Part shown: one piece after another, positions 8,401 to 17,900 of the stretch
Position numbering within the stretch: position 1 is the first letter of the stretch
How the letters are laid out: every line of letters begins with the position of its first letter
Origin: a virus
Direction: 5' to 3' (one strand)
IMG/VR virus record: IMGVR_UViG_3300020172_001410
Span: 1-36,316 of that record
Length of the DNA: 36,316 bases
Program-made: the position numbers and the translations under genes
Notes under the pieces: model-generated
The model's input: the letters and a program-made list of their open reading frames with translations, nothing else
What the model was told of the DNA's origin: nothing
Databases searched by the model: none

Positions 8401-8490
8401 AAGAGTGTATGTGTCTGTACCAAGTAGTATCGTGATCTTTTGTCTTTCAAATATTCCGTATGGTAAATCTTCACCAATATACTTTCCCAT
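5488..8490 (-). CDS. Tail fibre with tail-collar domain and HxH-rich tip
   Basis: This 1,000-residue protein has an N-terminal domain (residues 1-100) unlike the other fibres. It then carries a long array of 'VATSGSYNDLxDKPxL' and 'FLKYNGSAWVNSNITASNVSGL' repeats (about 110-550) and two copies of the LDTLKELxDALG segment (about 165-200 and 569-602). A phage tail-collar domain follows at about 709-770 (GSVIAFAGSSAPNGWLLCDG, then NLPDLRSRVIVG). Residues 797-959 hold about eleven HxH motifs, which in T4 gp37 and gp12 bind metal inside trimeric needles. The end (YVILNHIIKT) matches the usual C-terminus of collar fibres. Its ATG lies one base after the stop of the preceding gene, so translation is probably coupled. 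It is likely a receptor-binding fibre; the receptor is unknown. Confidence 0.85.
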   Translation of the reverse strand: MGKYIGEDLPYGIFERQKITILLGTDTYTLYHRISSEASIIVVCDKVVLQPNVDYKVFKDGTEQKIKFFVDFEAIENNDETIGNVQLHVLYLGKELLNATLGSVANIQDVTINNPLPGQVLKYAGTGWINSDPTIQNLPQLEQNVQTILNNAATRAYVNQKISDLVNSAPAVLDTLKELSDALGGDEEFAQTVAGNIGAVEGRVSILEARQFATVADTGSYNDLIDKPTFNSFTTLTDPTSGQYLKYNGSEWINSSIVAGDVGGLSTVATSGSYNDLIDQPTLNSLAGSISDLTDVSITDPQQNEFLRYDGLGWVNSDIVASNVSGLSTVATSNDYNDLDNTPALAAVALSASYMDLVDAPVLSTVATSGVYEDLSGKPSLSGVATSGAYGDLSGRPVLAFVATSGSYEHLLNKPTLSTLAGSIDDLTDVTITTASSNQFLKYNGSAWVNSNITASNVSGLATVATSASYNDLVDKPSLVTVATSGSYNDLADKPTLASFTTLTSPTSGQFLKYNGSAWVNSNITASNVSGLATVATTGSYTDLSNKPSIPSLSGYATEVYVDNTVAGLVNSAPSTLDTLKELADALGSDANFSTTVSNRIGTAESRITTLEARPNITNLDAISDVAITSAVKGQFVVHNGTQFVNSNTIEANTTLSTPVVIKAAVSQSANLLEAKDSSGNVLAAIDNTGHITSPTITSLQNQNLLYGPTGSVIAFAGSSAPNGWLLCDGSAVSRADNSLLFSVIGTTFGSGNGSTTFNLPDLRSRVIVGKAETVATGAATLGTNDGIAESSRRLTHSHSATMPGHYHGFGSGAGLSTTHTGYSSTESADHTHSFTTGIESANHSHSGTTQGHSADHTHSGNTGTESAWHTHAFGDIDTVRVPSASSGGYNAYYKPSDSSPSISVGNQSALHYHGFSTGGASSDHTHNFGTGTQSANHTHSGTTGGVSVNHSHTINHTHSSFSGNIGLVTGGVDGNSPLTMTSTSTNNHNYVILNHIIKT
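6884..6963 (-). repeat. 80-bp direct repeat, copy 1 (copy 2 at 7097-7176)
   Basis: The segment is repeated 213 bases away at 7097-7176 with one mismatch in 80 by eye (GTTGACCC versus GTTTACCC). It encodes the FLKYNGSAWVNSNITASNV unit. The spacing is 71 codons, so recombination between copies would remove or add 71 residues in frame. Confidence 0.85.
7940..7999 (-). repeat. 60-bp module shared with 3701-3760
   Basis: This is the partner of the segment at 3701-3760, about 4.2 kb apart in another fibre gene and in the same orientation, with three mismatches in 60. Confidence 0.75.
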
Positions 8491-8491
8491 A

Positions 8492-11035
8492 TCACTTAGC
8501 TTTTATCATGTAGTTTACAACTATGTGTGGAAGAGTAACCTCGTCGGTTCTGTTAGAGCCGTACGAAGCTCCGCTAGTTTGATTTGTTGATTGTTCTGTA
8601 GTCGTTATGCTTGAGTTTCCTTCGGGATCAGATGTTGCAGATCCAACAAATCCAGAAAATGATGCTGAAGTGTGTGTGTGAACGCCGCTAGAGTTAGACT
8701 TTGTTTTATCTAACGACGAGCTTGGTATAGAAAAGGTATGACTATGTGTAAGCTCATTTGCTATACCGGAAGTGAGTGTTAATGATCCACCAGTATTATT
8801 TGTTTGTGCAGCAATAGACAAATTATGATAGTGGGTAATGGCTGCCGCATCTGTTTGAACACCATGAGTGTGTGTAGATTCCGACGCTATAAAATTTCCG
8901 CTTCCGGCAGCTCTTGCAAAGTCTGAATAACCGCCACTAGAACTTGAACTGAATCTAGCACCCTCTACTCGCAAGCTATGGCTATGTCCTGTGTTTGATA
9001 TTGTTCGGCCGGTATGTGAGTGATCGCCACCAATATTCGATTGTGTGCTACCATCATGTCCGTGTGTTAATTGATGATAGTGATTTAACGATGTTGCATT
9101 TGTAGAAAGTGTTCCTTGATTATGACTGTGTGATATTTCTGTATCATGACTTCCCGAATCTGAAGATATGCTAATACTTCCAGATGCTGAGGATACGACA
9201 GTATGTTTGTGGCCAGGAACAGTATGTGTGTGAGATAATGTGTGGGTGTGTTCTGCGCCCGTGTGTTTATGTGATAATGAACGTTGCGTCTCGTTTGTCT
9301 CCCCCTCGCTCGCTCCGAGAGAATCGCCGGATGTTTTTCCAACAACAGCTCGTCGCCGCATATCGGGAATAGAGAAGCGTGTGTCATCACAAACTCCCCA
9401 CGGCCATCCAGCAGCTTTTTGTGTGTCTCCGCCAAGAGCATTGAACAATTCGTTAAAATCAACTCTCAGCAGAGTTCTTCCATCACATAAAAACCATTTG
9501 CCATATTTGTCTGATGTTGGTGTGTTTGCTGTGGCTGTAGGGACTATAGTTCCGATGGGAATCAAAAATTTTATTATTTCTTGAACTTCGTCTGTCAATG
9601 CATCAACATCATCTCTCAGAACAGAAACGTCTGTGCTGTCTATTGTTCCATTTTGTGCTATAGTAATGTTGCCGGTGACTGTTATATTTTCAACAGTTAT
9701 TGAGGATAGATTTGAACTACCTGATACATACAAGTTCTTGAAAGGCTGAGCACTAGAACCCAAAGAGATTCCTGCCGCATTAGTCGTTGTTGGTGTGATA
9801 GAAGTTTCGCCGAACGTGTATGTACTATTGCTTGGCTTAATTTGAACTGAGCTGTTCGACACCAGTTGTGTGTCGTTATTCGTTTGATCTAGTTTGATTA
9901 CACCAATTTCTGTGGATGAAGATGTATTAAATCGAAGGCTATCTTGTTTGCGAAGAAGTATTTTTGTGCCGATTACGGAGTCATCACTAATCTTTTGTGT
10001 AGTAACAGATGATTGCGCCAGTGCATTAGTTGAGACAGCGCCATCAGCGATAACTTTCGGATCTTGTCCAACCACAAACGAAGCCCGTCTTGATATGGTA
10101 CTAAACGAAAGATGTAATACACGAATAGAAACTGGAGACGTTACTGCATCTTCAAACAAAGATTCTTTGAGCGTAATTGTTTGTGTTGTGCCTTCAGCAC
10201 CATTAAGAGTCCAAGTTCCTGAATTCTGCTCATTTGTGCTGACTTGAACAACACCGTTTGCTGTTACAATGAGTGTTGAAGCTGCCGGAGCAATCTGACT
10301 TAGAGTAAGAGTCTTTTCTCCAACTGCACTATACGTCTGAGCATCAACAGCAAAGTTTCTTAAATTTGGCGACAACTGTTCTGGACCAACAGAGTATGGC
10401 GATGGAACAAAGTTATATGTACCCTCTCCTCGATGAAGAACATACAAAACATCAAACTCTTCGGGAACAAGGTCTTTGATCTCTATCTTTCTGTTGGTGA
10501 ATCCAGATGTTGATATGATTTCATATTGTGTCTCTGGATCTAATATCTCCCAAGGTCCGTAGAAGTTTCTTTCTACTTTCGATATAGTAGTTCCAACGGC
10601 TACATAGACATCGACAACACCATCAAGAATGATTGTAAGAGAATCTCGATTGTATGTTACAGACTCAACTGCCAATCCTTTGGATTTTGAACCATTTTGA
10701 TATGTGATGGTAAGAATATCCCCATCCGAAAAATTAGCGGATAGAGCGTTTGACGAATTAGGATTTACAACTGAAAATGCCGAAGCGAGATAGTTATCTT
10801 GTATAATAATCTGCGATTTTGTGGTTGATCCGGTAACAGCAGAGAACTCAATAAGATTTGTGTTATTTACGAGAACATCAGTTAGGTATCTTCGTCGAAC
10901 TACACAAACATTGACTGCCTCTCCGCCAGGGACTTCCTGAGACAACTCAAAGACATTTGTTCCATTAGGAACTAAGTCATCTCTAACATTAGAGGCGAGC
11001 AACAGAGGTGTTTTTGCATTTCCAATATATGACAT
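8492..11035 (-). CDS. Tail fibre / virion protein with tail-collar domain and HxH-rich tip
   Basis: This 847-residue protein begins with a large beta-rich N-terminal half (residues 1-320) that includes an 'FYGPWEILDPETQYEI' segment. A shaft with 'DGAVSTNALAQSSVTTQKI' and related fibre motifs follows at about 325-485. Residues 491-567 are a tail-collar domain (IPIGTIVP, WFLCDGRTL, FSIPDMRRRAVVGKT). Residues 589-788 carry about thirteen HxH motifs. The C-terminus, LPHIVVNYMIKAK, is the usual end of collar fibres. Compared with the 1,000-residue fibre downstream, the tip is clearly related but the N-terminal half is not. The two may attach at different places or one to the other. It ends one base before the next start codon. 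The tip class is confident; the exact position on the virion is inferred. Confidence 0.83.
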   Translation of the reverse strand: MSYIGNAKTPLLLASNVRDDLVPNGTNVFELSQEVPGGEAVNVCVVRRRYLTDVLVNNTNLIEFSAVTGSTTKSQIIIQDNYLASAFSVVNPNSSNALSANFSDGDILTITYQNGSKSKGLAVESVTYNRDSLTIILDGVVDVYVAVGTTISKVERNFYGPWEILDPETQYEIISTSGFTNRKIEIKDLVPEEFDVLYVLHRGEGTYNFVPSPYSVGPEQLSPNLRNFAVDAQTYSAVGEKTLTLSQIAPAASTLIVTANGVVQVSTNEQNSGTWTLNGAEGTTQTITLKESLFEDAVTSPVSIRVLHLSFSTISRRASFVVGQDPKVIADGAVSTNALAQSSVTTQKISDDSVIGTKILLRKQDSLRFNTSSSTEIGVIKLDQTNNDTQLVSNSSVQIKPSNSTYTFGETSITPTTTNAAGISLGSSAQPFKNLYVSGSSNLSSITVENITVTGNITIAQNGTIDSTDVSVLRDDVDALTDEVQEIIKFLIPIGTIVPTATANTPTSDKYGKWFLCDGRTLLRVDFNELFNALGGDTQKAAGWPWGVCDDTRFSIPDMRRRAVVGKTSGDSLGASEGETNETQRSLSHKHTGAEHTHTLSHTHTVPGHKHTVVSSASGSISISSDSGSHDTEISHSHNQGTLSTNATSLNHYHQLTHGHDGSTQSNIGGDHSHTGRTISNTGHSHSLRVEGARFSSSSSGGYSDFARAAGSGNFIASESTHTHGVQTDAAAITHYHNLSIAAQTNNTGGSLTLTSGIANELTHSHTFSIPSSSLDKTKSNSSGVHTHTSASFSGFVGSATSDPEGNSSITTTEQSTNQTSGASYGSNRTDEVTLPHIVVNYMIKAK

Positions 11036-11041
11036 GACTTA

Positions 11042-11413
11042 CTAATCTAAATTGACATGATCTACATGAGATATGATAACATCGGCAGATTGCCCTTCAG
11101 TTTCACAAGCAACTTCTAATATATCACCAGTCTGAAGAACTAATTTCTGTCCATCAATAATTTGTAGTGTTGACCCTTGAGGTATTGGCGCTTTCTTCAC
11201 GAGATATGCGAAGTTTACACCGCGTCTTATCTTAACGGAAACTTGAATACCAGTCTCGCCAGTACATGCAATATCACACTGTAAAAGATATGCGCTCTGT
11301 GCAGCACCAGTCAATATCGTCTCAAATTTAACTTGAGTTGGTGTAACATTAGAAACTGTAGCATAGCCAACAGTCTTAAATGTGCTCTTAAATGTGCCCG
11401 AAAGATTTGACAT
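11042..11413 (-). CDS. Small virion structural protein (putative)
   Basis: The 123-residue protein (MSNLSGTFKSTFKTVGYATV...) is beta-rich with hydrophobic/polar alternation and no membrane segment or catalytic motif. Proteins of this size and style next to DUF4815 and fibre genes are commonly annotated as virion structural proteins in marine T4-like phages; I recall the type but cannot name a family with certainty. AGGAA nine bases before the ATG supports the start. It sits between a small helical protein and a collar fibre, seven bases before the latter's start, so it may be an adaptor for fibre attachment. That role is inference from position. Confidence 0.6.
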   Translation of the reverse strand: MSNLSGTFKSTFKTVGYATVSNVTPTQVKFETILTGAAQSAYLLQCDIACTGETGIQVSVKIRRGVNFAYLVKKAPIPQGSTLQIIDGQKLVLQTGDILEVACETEGQSADVIISHVDHVNLD

Positions 11414-11414
11414 A

Positions 11415-11678
11415 CTAACTCATTCCTATTGATTTCACTAAAATGTGTCTTAATCTTTTTTGTGTACTATTATACGTCTCTTTGATTGCTGTGGTGAGAT
11501 CCTCTATATGCTCCGTATTATCTGTGATGTTTTCTGTTTGTCTGTACGTTGCGTTCAATTCTTCAGGGATGTTGTTGAGATCGCCAACCTCTGTTGATAT
11601 GATGTTTGTGATTTGACGCCAAATATCAAAATTGTGATACTCATCAACTATCTTTTCTGGTAGTGTCTTATGACCCAT
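11415..11678 (-). CDS. Small helical protein of unknown function
   Basis: The 87-residue protein (MGHKTLPEKIVDEYHNFDIW...) is strongly helical and polar, ending in a basic segment (STQKRLRHILVKSIGM). It has no cysteine, signal or membrane segment. GGAG precedes the ATG by ten bases, and the start overlaps the end of the upstream small gene by 11 bases, so the two are probably co-translated. Its place between the DUF4815 gene and the fibres suggests a virion assembly factor or small structural part, but no family was recognised. Confidence 0.5.
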   Translation of the reverse strand: MGHKTLPEKIVDEYHNFDIWRQITNIISTEVGDLNNIPEELNATYRQTENITDNTEHIEDLTTAIKETYNSTQKRLRHILVKSIGMS

Positions 11679-11910
11679 GTTTCAGTAGCTCCAAAATCTG
11701 ATTGATGCCGTCTTTGAGGTTATTTACGTCTTGCTCCAAATTATTTAGTCGAGTTTCTTTTCTCTTCTCTTCTTCGTGCTTCTTTCGTGCAAACTCTTTG
11801 TTTCGTTTGTGGTTCAAGTATGCCGAGTTGTCCATGTTCACCACAGCGCCAGTATCTGAGTCTCGATACAATCCATCTTTGTCTTGAACTTTCAAGTATT
11901 TTGGTTTCAT
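11668..11910 (-). CDS. Small coiled-coil protein conserved in T4-like phages
   Basis: The first part (KYLKVQDKDGLYRDSDTGAV, then NMDNSAYLNHKR) follows a pattern I recognise from short conserved proteins of T4-like marine phages ('..V.G..GLVRD..TGAIINTD..AY...K.KR'), whose function is unknown to me. The C-terminal half (LNNLEQDVNNLKDGINQILE) is a clear heptad coiled coil. I chose the ATG at 11910 (80 residues). The upstream in-frame TTG at 11922 lies inside the preceding gene's last codons and overlaps the GAGGA ribosome binding site, which is five bases before this ATG. The gene starts one base after the giant gene's stop. It is probably a small virion or assembly protein that oligomerises through its coiled coil. 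Confidence 0.6.
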   Translation of the reverse strand: MKPKYLKVQDKDGLYRDSDTGAVVNMDNSAYLNHKRNKEFARKKHEEEKRKETRLNNLEQDVNNLKDGINQILELLKHGS

Positions 11911-11911
11911 A

Positions 11912-14900
11912 CTAATCCTCAAGAGCTATAATTCGCAAGTTCTTCATTTTTGGATACAGAGGGGTGTGGCCTCCTCTGAGAACAATCTTAATCTTTGCGA
12001 GAGTGAATGGTGGCAACTGAAGTGCATTTGCTTCATACGAACTAAACGACAGTTGTGTTGGATTCTCTTCAGGAGTCACCTCTTCGAGAACACCATTTGT
12101 TTCCACCGAGTATTCCAGTTTAGTCCAATTCTTAGAGTCCAACGGCACCTGCTCTGAGTCTGATCCAACTTTGTAGTAAAGTTCGATCTTAGAATTCTTA
12201 GGACGACATCCATCAAACATAACTCTCAGGGTGTTTGCAGACTCTTTCAGCTTCATAGTCTTGCCAACATACTTCGATGCTACCGAGCCTCCCATAGGCG
12301 CAATCTCATCAATAAAGTTGTTTAGCTGTTTGATTACGAATGTAGAAGATCCCTCAAGTCCTGGAGTTGCAGTATCTTTCAATCTGTGCTCAACAGTAAT
12401 CTCACACAAACATGCGGTTGATGTGTTGTTGTGGGCACCTGTCAACTCAACATCAGATACGGTCGATGTAGGAGTGTATTTGACGGCCAAAATTCTCTTG
12501 TTATCAAAATTTCGATTTCCACTTGTTGTGCCAGACACACTAATATATTTACCAACATCGAGTGTTGATAGATGTGCAGCTACGTCTGAATTTCCAGTCT
12601 TGAGTCTGAGATATGGTGGATTATATAACAGAGTTGTCGTTCCTCCACCATCATCGCCGCCGCCAGGAAGGTCCGAAAGTGGGAATTCTTCATTAATATA
12701 CATCTCCGTGTCTGATATTATCTCAAGAACTTTTCTGGTGTCATCCAACATAGGATGTTTAATTGTATCGCCAACATTAAGCTCAGATAGGAATAGTGTG
12801 CCAACACCTCGAACTTTTTTACCTTCATAGTAGAAATTGCTTCCTGTGAGGTAACTATCGGTATCAGAGAAAAATATCTCGTTTTGAAGAATTGTGTTTG
12901 ATACGGCAGGTGTACTCGTCGCCGGAAGTATCTGAATCGTATCAAAACTACTATTGTTTATGTTATTGTACTCTAATCCTGTTCCGACTGGATCATCAAG
13001 CCGAACACCCTTCAAGTCTACTGCAATTCTTTCATCATCCAACACTGGTGATATATACTCACTCTTACTGCTCAGATATGCAATAACTTTGAGAGAGTTG
13101 CCCGTTCCTGGACGATGATTTGCGGATAGTTGAGCAACTTCGTTCATAGTAGAGCAAATCATTGAAGATTGTGGTAATGCTATACTCGTGTTGTGTGTGA
13201 ATCCAACCTCATCGGTAGACTTCCATGGCGTTGAGTCCGGATCATACGCAGCTTTAGCTGTTGTTCCCAAAAACTTCCATGTTATTTCTGTATCTTTCGG
13301 TATTACAGGATTAGATCTAAGCAAGAACTCTTCAAATCGTAATTGTCCTGTTGCCGCAACTGTTCTTCCTCCAATTCGTCCAGTCTCTGTAGCAACATTA
13401 GATGTTCCTAACTCAATTATGTATGAATCTAATGTTGGATTTAATATTGTGTGTCCTTCAGGTCTAGCAAGAACTTGATATGGTATTCCATTAAGAGATG
13501 TGCTTGATGGGAGACCAACAAACCTCACTTTACCCGTATCTGCTGGTATATTATGATTTCTGTGATATACTCTAATTTGCGATTGGCCCTCGACCGTCTC
13601 AAATGGATCATATATCAATGGTGAAAGAGATAACTTCTCATTCACAAACTCAATTTGGGCGTTTCTGGTGGTGTTGAACTTTGCTCTATATAGCTTGTAT
13701 TTAAGATCGGCCTTTTGATCTGACTCCCAACTAATGCCGTTAATAGACTTGAATAGCACTCCATCCGAACCGGGAATAGTATTCAGTCTATCTGTAGTTC
13801 CCAGTATGTAGTTATAGTCATCTTCGCCATCTTCAAGAGCAGTAAGCAAATGAATTGGAGTCGCCGTTGGCGTATTTGCAAGTTGAGTTATCGGCGCCGC
13901 GCCCGTCTGTGCCATATAGACTTGATATGTCTGTGTAAGAGTCTCTACTCCAGTCCCTGGCGCTTGAATTGAGTCGGTCAACAAGACAAATGCATAGTTC
14001 GTGTTGTTTCCTGGAAGATATATTGGATGTTCAAATACAAATCTTGTAGGAATCATATCTTCACAAGGACTTGCAACTCCACCTACTGTTGTGTATGTGA
14101 AAGGTTTGTTATGTTCAATCGCAGCAGTATTCTTTCCTGTCGCTTGATTCTTACTCATTACATGATATACACCGGTGTTGTTTCCTGATGGAGTATTTGT
14201 CCAAGGTCCTTTGTTAAAGCCATCTTTGCCATTAGGATTTCCTACGACAGTCAAAGTCTGCTTTGCCAAGTCTAGTTTATTAACAACCACATCTTCAGCA
14301 TCCAGTGTCATTTCATATATCAACTTAACGCTAGGATTTCCGCCATCGTCGAGAGGTCGAACTTGAAGTATGACTGGCAATACAGGGTCTTTAGAGAAGA
14401 AGAATACGTCAATCGCCGTCAAGAATATACCTGTTTCTTCAGAGACAGTAAAGCTCTGTGCCAATGGATCTCTAGGACAAACTTTACCGGCGCTCTCAAA
14501 TGTATCAGATAAAGATATTGGAGTTCTATTACCTTCTACATATTGAGAATCGATCTTAAATTGCTTCGTTGAGTATAGCTGCTCTTGCTTAACGTCAATC
14601 CATCCAGACGCATTGTACTTAGCTTCTGCTCTGGATACTGTAGGTACTTCTTCATTCTTTGGAGAGTTAGTCAGTCTGAATACTCTCTCGCCAACTCTAA
14701 ATCGAGGATTACCATCAACCTTAGGATCAGGAATCACAAACTTACCTTTGATTTTTCCTGTAGCATCGCATTGAATTGTTAATGTGCCTTGGTCAATATC
14801 TTTATCTGTCGATCTGTTTTTGACTTTTAGGGCAACCGACGCTGTAGCTGTTGAACCAAAATCTACCTTATCATCCAGTTTCAGTATCAAACTAGCAATA

Positions 14901-17900
14901 GTATTTGTGCCAGTTGCCGGTATGTAATTTGCGCTGACAACTTCTTTGTTGTTTACGTTATGGGATGTAGTAGCAGAGCCCGAAACGTCAACATACTTCT
15001 TGGCATATAGTTTCTGTAATACTTCCAAAAGATCCACACAACTTCTAGCAGCATCAGTTTCGTCCATCATGTAATCTGTCGCTGTATATCCAGTGCCTGA
15101 TCTCATGTATGGCGTTGAAATTAAAGCAAGTGTGTCGCTCTTAACACCGCCTATAGCAACTTGATATTCTCCCAAAAGATCATCAATCACTAACACAGAC
15201 TGTTGTGTGTTTGTTCCGGAGAGTTCCTTAAGAAATTTTGTTGCTTCCGGATCGGTTGCTGGATCTCCAGACTTACCCAAAAGATAGTAATCACCAGGTT
15301 TGACATGGGTTAATATGTTTTCTGTTGTGTCATTTCTGAGCAACTTAACCTTACCCGTCAACTTACAACCAACAAAATCTAAATCCGGTTCGTTTTGTCC
15401 AGGAGCTGGCACAAAAGGTGTAATAGCATCATACGACAACCCAGCAAGAGTTGTTCCTCGTGATGTTGATGTTGGATCAGAGCCGTCAGACTTCTTATGC
15501 TGATCTCCAGCATCGGTTGTTTTGTTACCTTTGATTGTTAGTGTGTTGCTAGTAAACTCACATGACAATCCAGAATATGGTCCTCGCCTAATAGCATCTG
15601 GTGTTTCTAGTTTACCACCGTAGTTGACATCAGGAATACAATACTGAGATACGTCAACTCCATCAAAGAACGCATATAGTTTGCTGTTAGGAAGAAAGCA
15701 TTTGCCTTCAAACTTGATTTCATTCGATCTGATATGATCGGCAGCCCGGGCGTCAATTACTCGGGTTCCCATAGACACTGGAGCCGAGAAGCCAGCTTCA
15801 ACTATGGTTGATTTTATACCAGTTGCATATTGCTCACCCTTCATGGTCAATGTGTTATTATACACTTCTTGACCAGAGCCGCTATGACCATATCTAACCC
15901 TCTCACCAGAGTTTGCATATCCGGGTGGTACTGTTACCCATTGCCCCTTCTTAGGAGTTCCATCAATTAACTGGCCCGTCTTAGGGCTCATGTATTTGCC
16001 ATCTTTTGCTGGCCAAGAATGTCCAGCTTTAAGAACATTGTCGGCTTTTCTGTCTTGGGTTATATCAATACCTTGCCAATCAGTCTTTGTTCCGTTCCAA
16101 TCCGTCTTTTCTCCATTCTGATTGAATTGCTGTCTAGCGAAGTCGTATGCTGATGTGTCATAGACAACTAAAGGCTCTGAAACTACAGTATCTCTCCATG
16201 TGTCAGTCCATGGGGATATCTTCAAGATTCCCATGAAGGTTTGTACTTGATATGGGTTGATATTGATAAGTCTGCTTGCAAGTGGTTGTTCCATATATTG
16301 AACGTTGGTGTAGTTCAATGTAAGTAATCCGCCAGTAAGCGTGTAGTTATTGTTTTCTCGTGATGTTCCTCCAGTATAGGATGGAATTGAATATGTCTCT
16401 AGCAGTTTTATGTGATTATCAAAACATCGAGGCTTTAACTCACCAGAAATTTTGTCGAGTGCAGCCGTATAGTCTGGATGCTCTGTATCAGACACAGACT
16501 CGTTTGCAAAATTATCGACCATGAAGCCGTGCTTGAACTTGTCTTGTCCTAGAGCATCTTTAATTACCAGATTGTTTGTGTCACTTTCGAGTAATGATAG
16601 TGATGTATAGTATTCAAGATTTTTTACACGCTCTTCAATCTTGCCGATATCTCTCATCGTATAACGGCGATTGTCTCTCATTATAAGAATACACTTTCTA
16701 TAATCTTCTGTGTATGGTAACATCTGAGCATCATACAGAACCAATCCATCTGCCGGATCTTCTGGCGTATTTGCAATTAATCCAGGAACTCCATACTTAA
16801 CCTTGATCTTACCATCCTTGTCGATGAATATCTTATCTCGTCGCTCTTCATATACATGATACGAGCAAGTGAAGTCTTGCACCGGCAATTCTCGATACAC
16901 ATTAAACGCATATCGACCATTCTGAACAGCATCATTGCCAGGAAGACAAGTAGGTCTAAAATCTAAACAACTTCCGAGATCGTATTTTCCATTTCTTTCC
17001 GATGAGTACTCCGGTATCTCATCATATGTCATTTGAACTTCAGTTAGATTGGCATCTAGTGTGTTGCTATCCCAAGGATATGAATCAACAGAGAAGTAGT
17101 CGCCAGTTACAGTATGCTCAAAATAATCAAACTCAATTCTCAGACGTCCCTTGGGAGCGTCATATCCAGGACGCAATAAAATCTCTGCTATGCCATAATA
17201 GTAGTCTCGTTGGCCATTATCGAGCATATACTTGAATGTTATGTCGTTGTGTCCATCCGGGAGTGTCTGGAGAGCACTCGCATCAGTCTGATCATTTGGT
17301 GATTCTACAATTCTAGTGACACGCAATACATCCGGAACGCCCAAAGAGATTTTTTTGTAACTATCTTTCTTGTTTGTGTTTGGAAGATTCGCAGGAATTA
17401 CAAGTCCACCGCCAGTATATGAAGGTATCGCACCAGCAAAATTGCCTTTAGTGAGAGTCTTTTTTCCTTCTTTAGCAACAGACTGAGATTTTTCGACCGC
17501 AACTATCAGTCCAAATCTTCTGTTATTGTTTGTTGTAGAGTCTCCTATATCAACATTAAAAGTGATTTCTTGGCCAGAAAATTTAACTTCAGCTCTATAT
17601 GATGGTGTTTCTCCACTAACACCTATGGTTCCTACATTTCCTGTGCCTGGAGAGAACAACTCAAACCAGTGACCTTCATCGAGGTCTACTAATCCATAGT
17701 TAGAAAGGCCTCGCTCGAAACTTTCGTTTCCGGCAGGTAACGTATATTTTATTCCTGTAGAAGAGATTGCTGCACCGGGAGAGCCGCCAGTTTTTGCTGC
17801 CACAGCATATCGAGATGCAACATACGTTGCTGCAAAAGAGCTGTATGTGGGAGAGTCCTTAGTACCTCCACGAATTGCCCTAATATCAGTATTAGGCAAT

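Noticed and set aside
9085-9584. Open frames overlapping the HxH tip region of the 847-residue fibre
   Set aside because: They are shadows of the repetitive His/Thr codons; none has a ribosome binding site or recognisable protein character.
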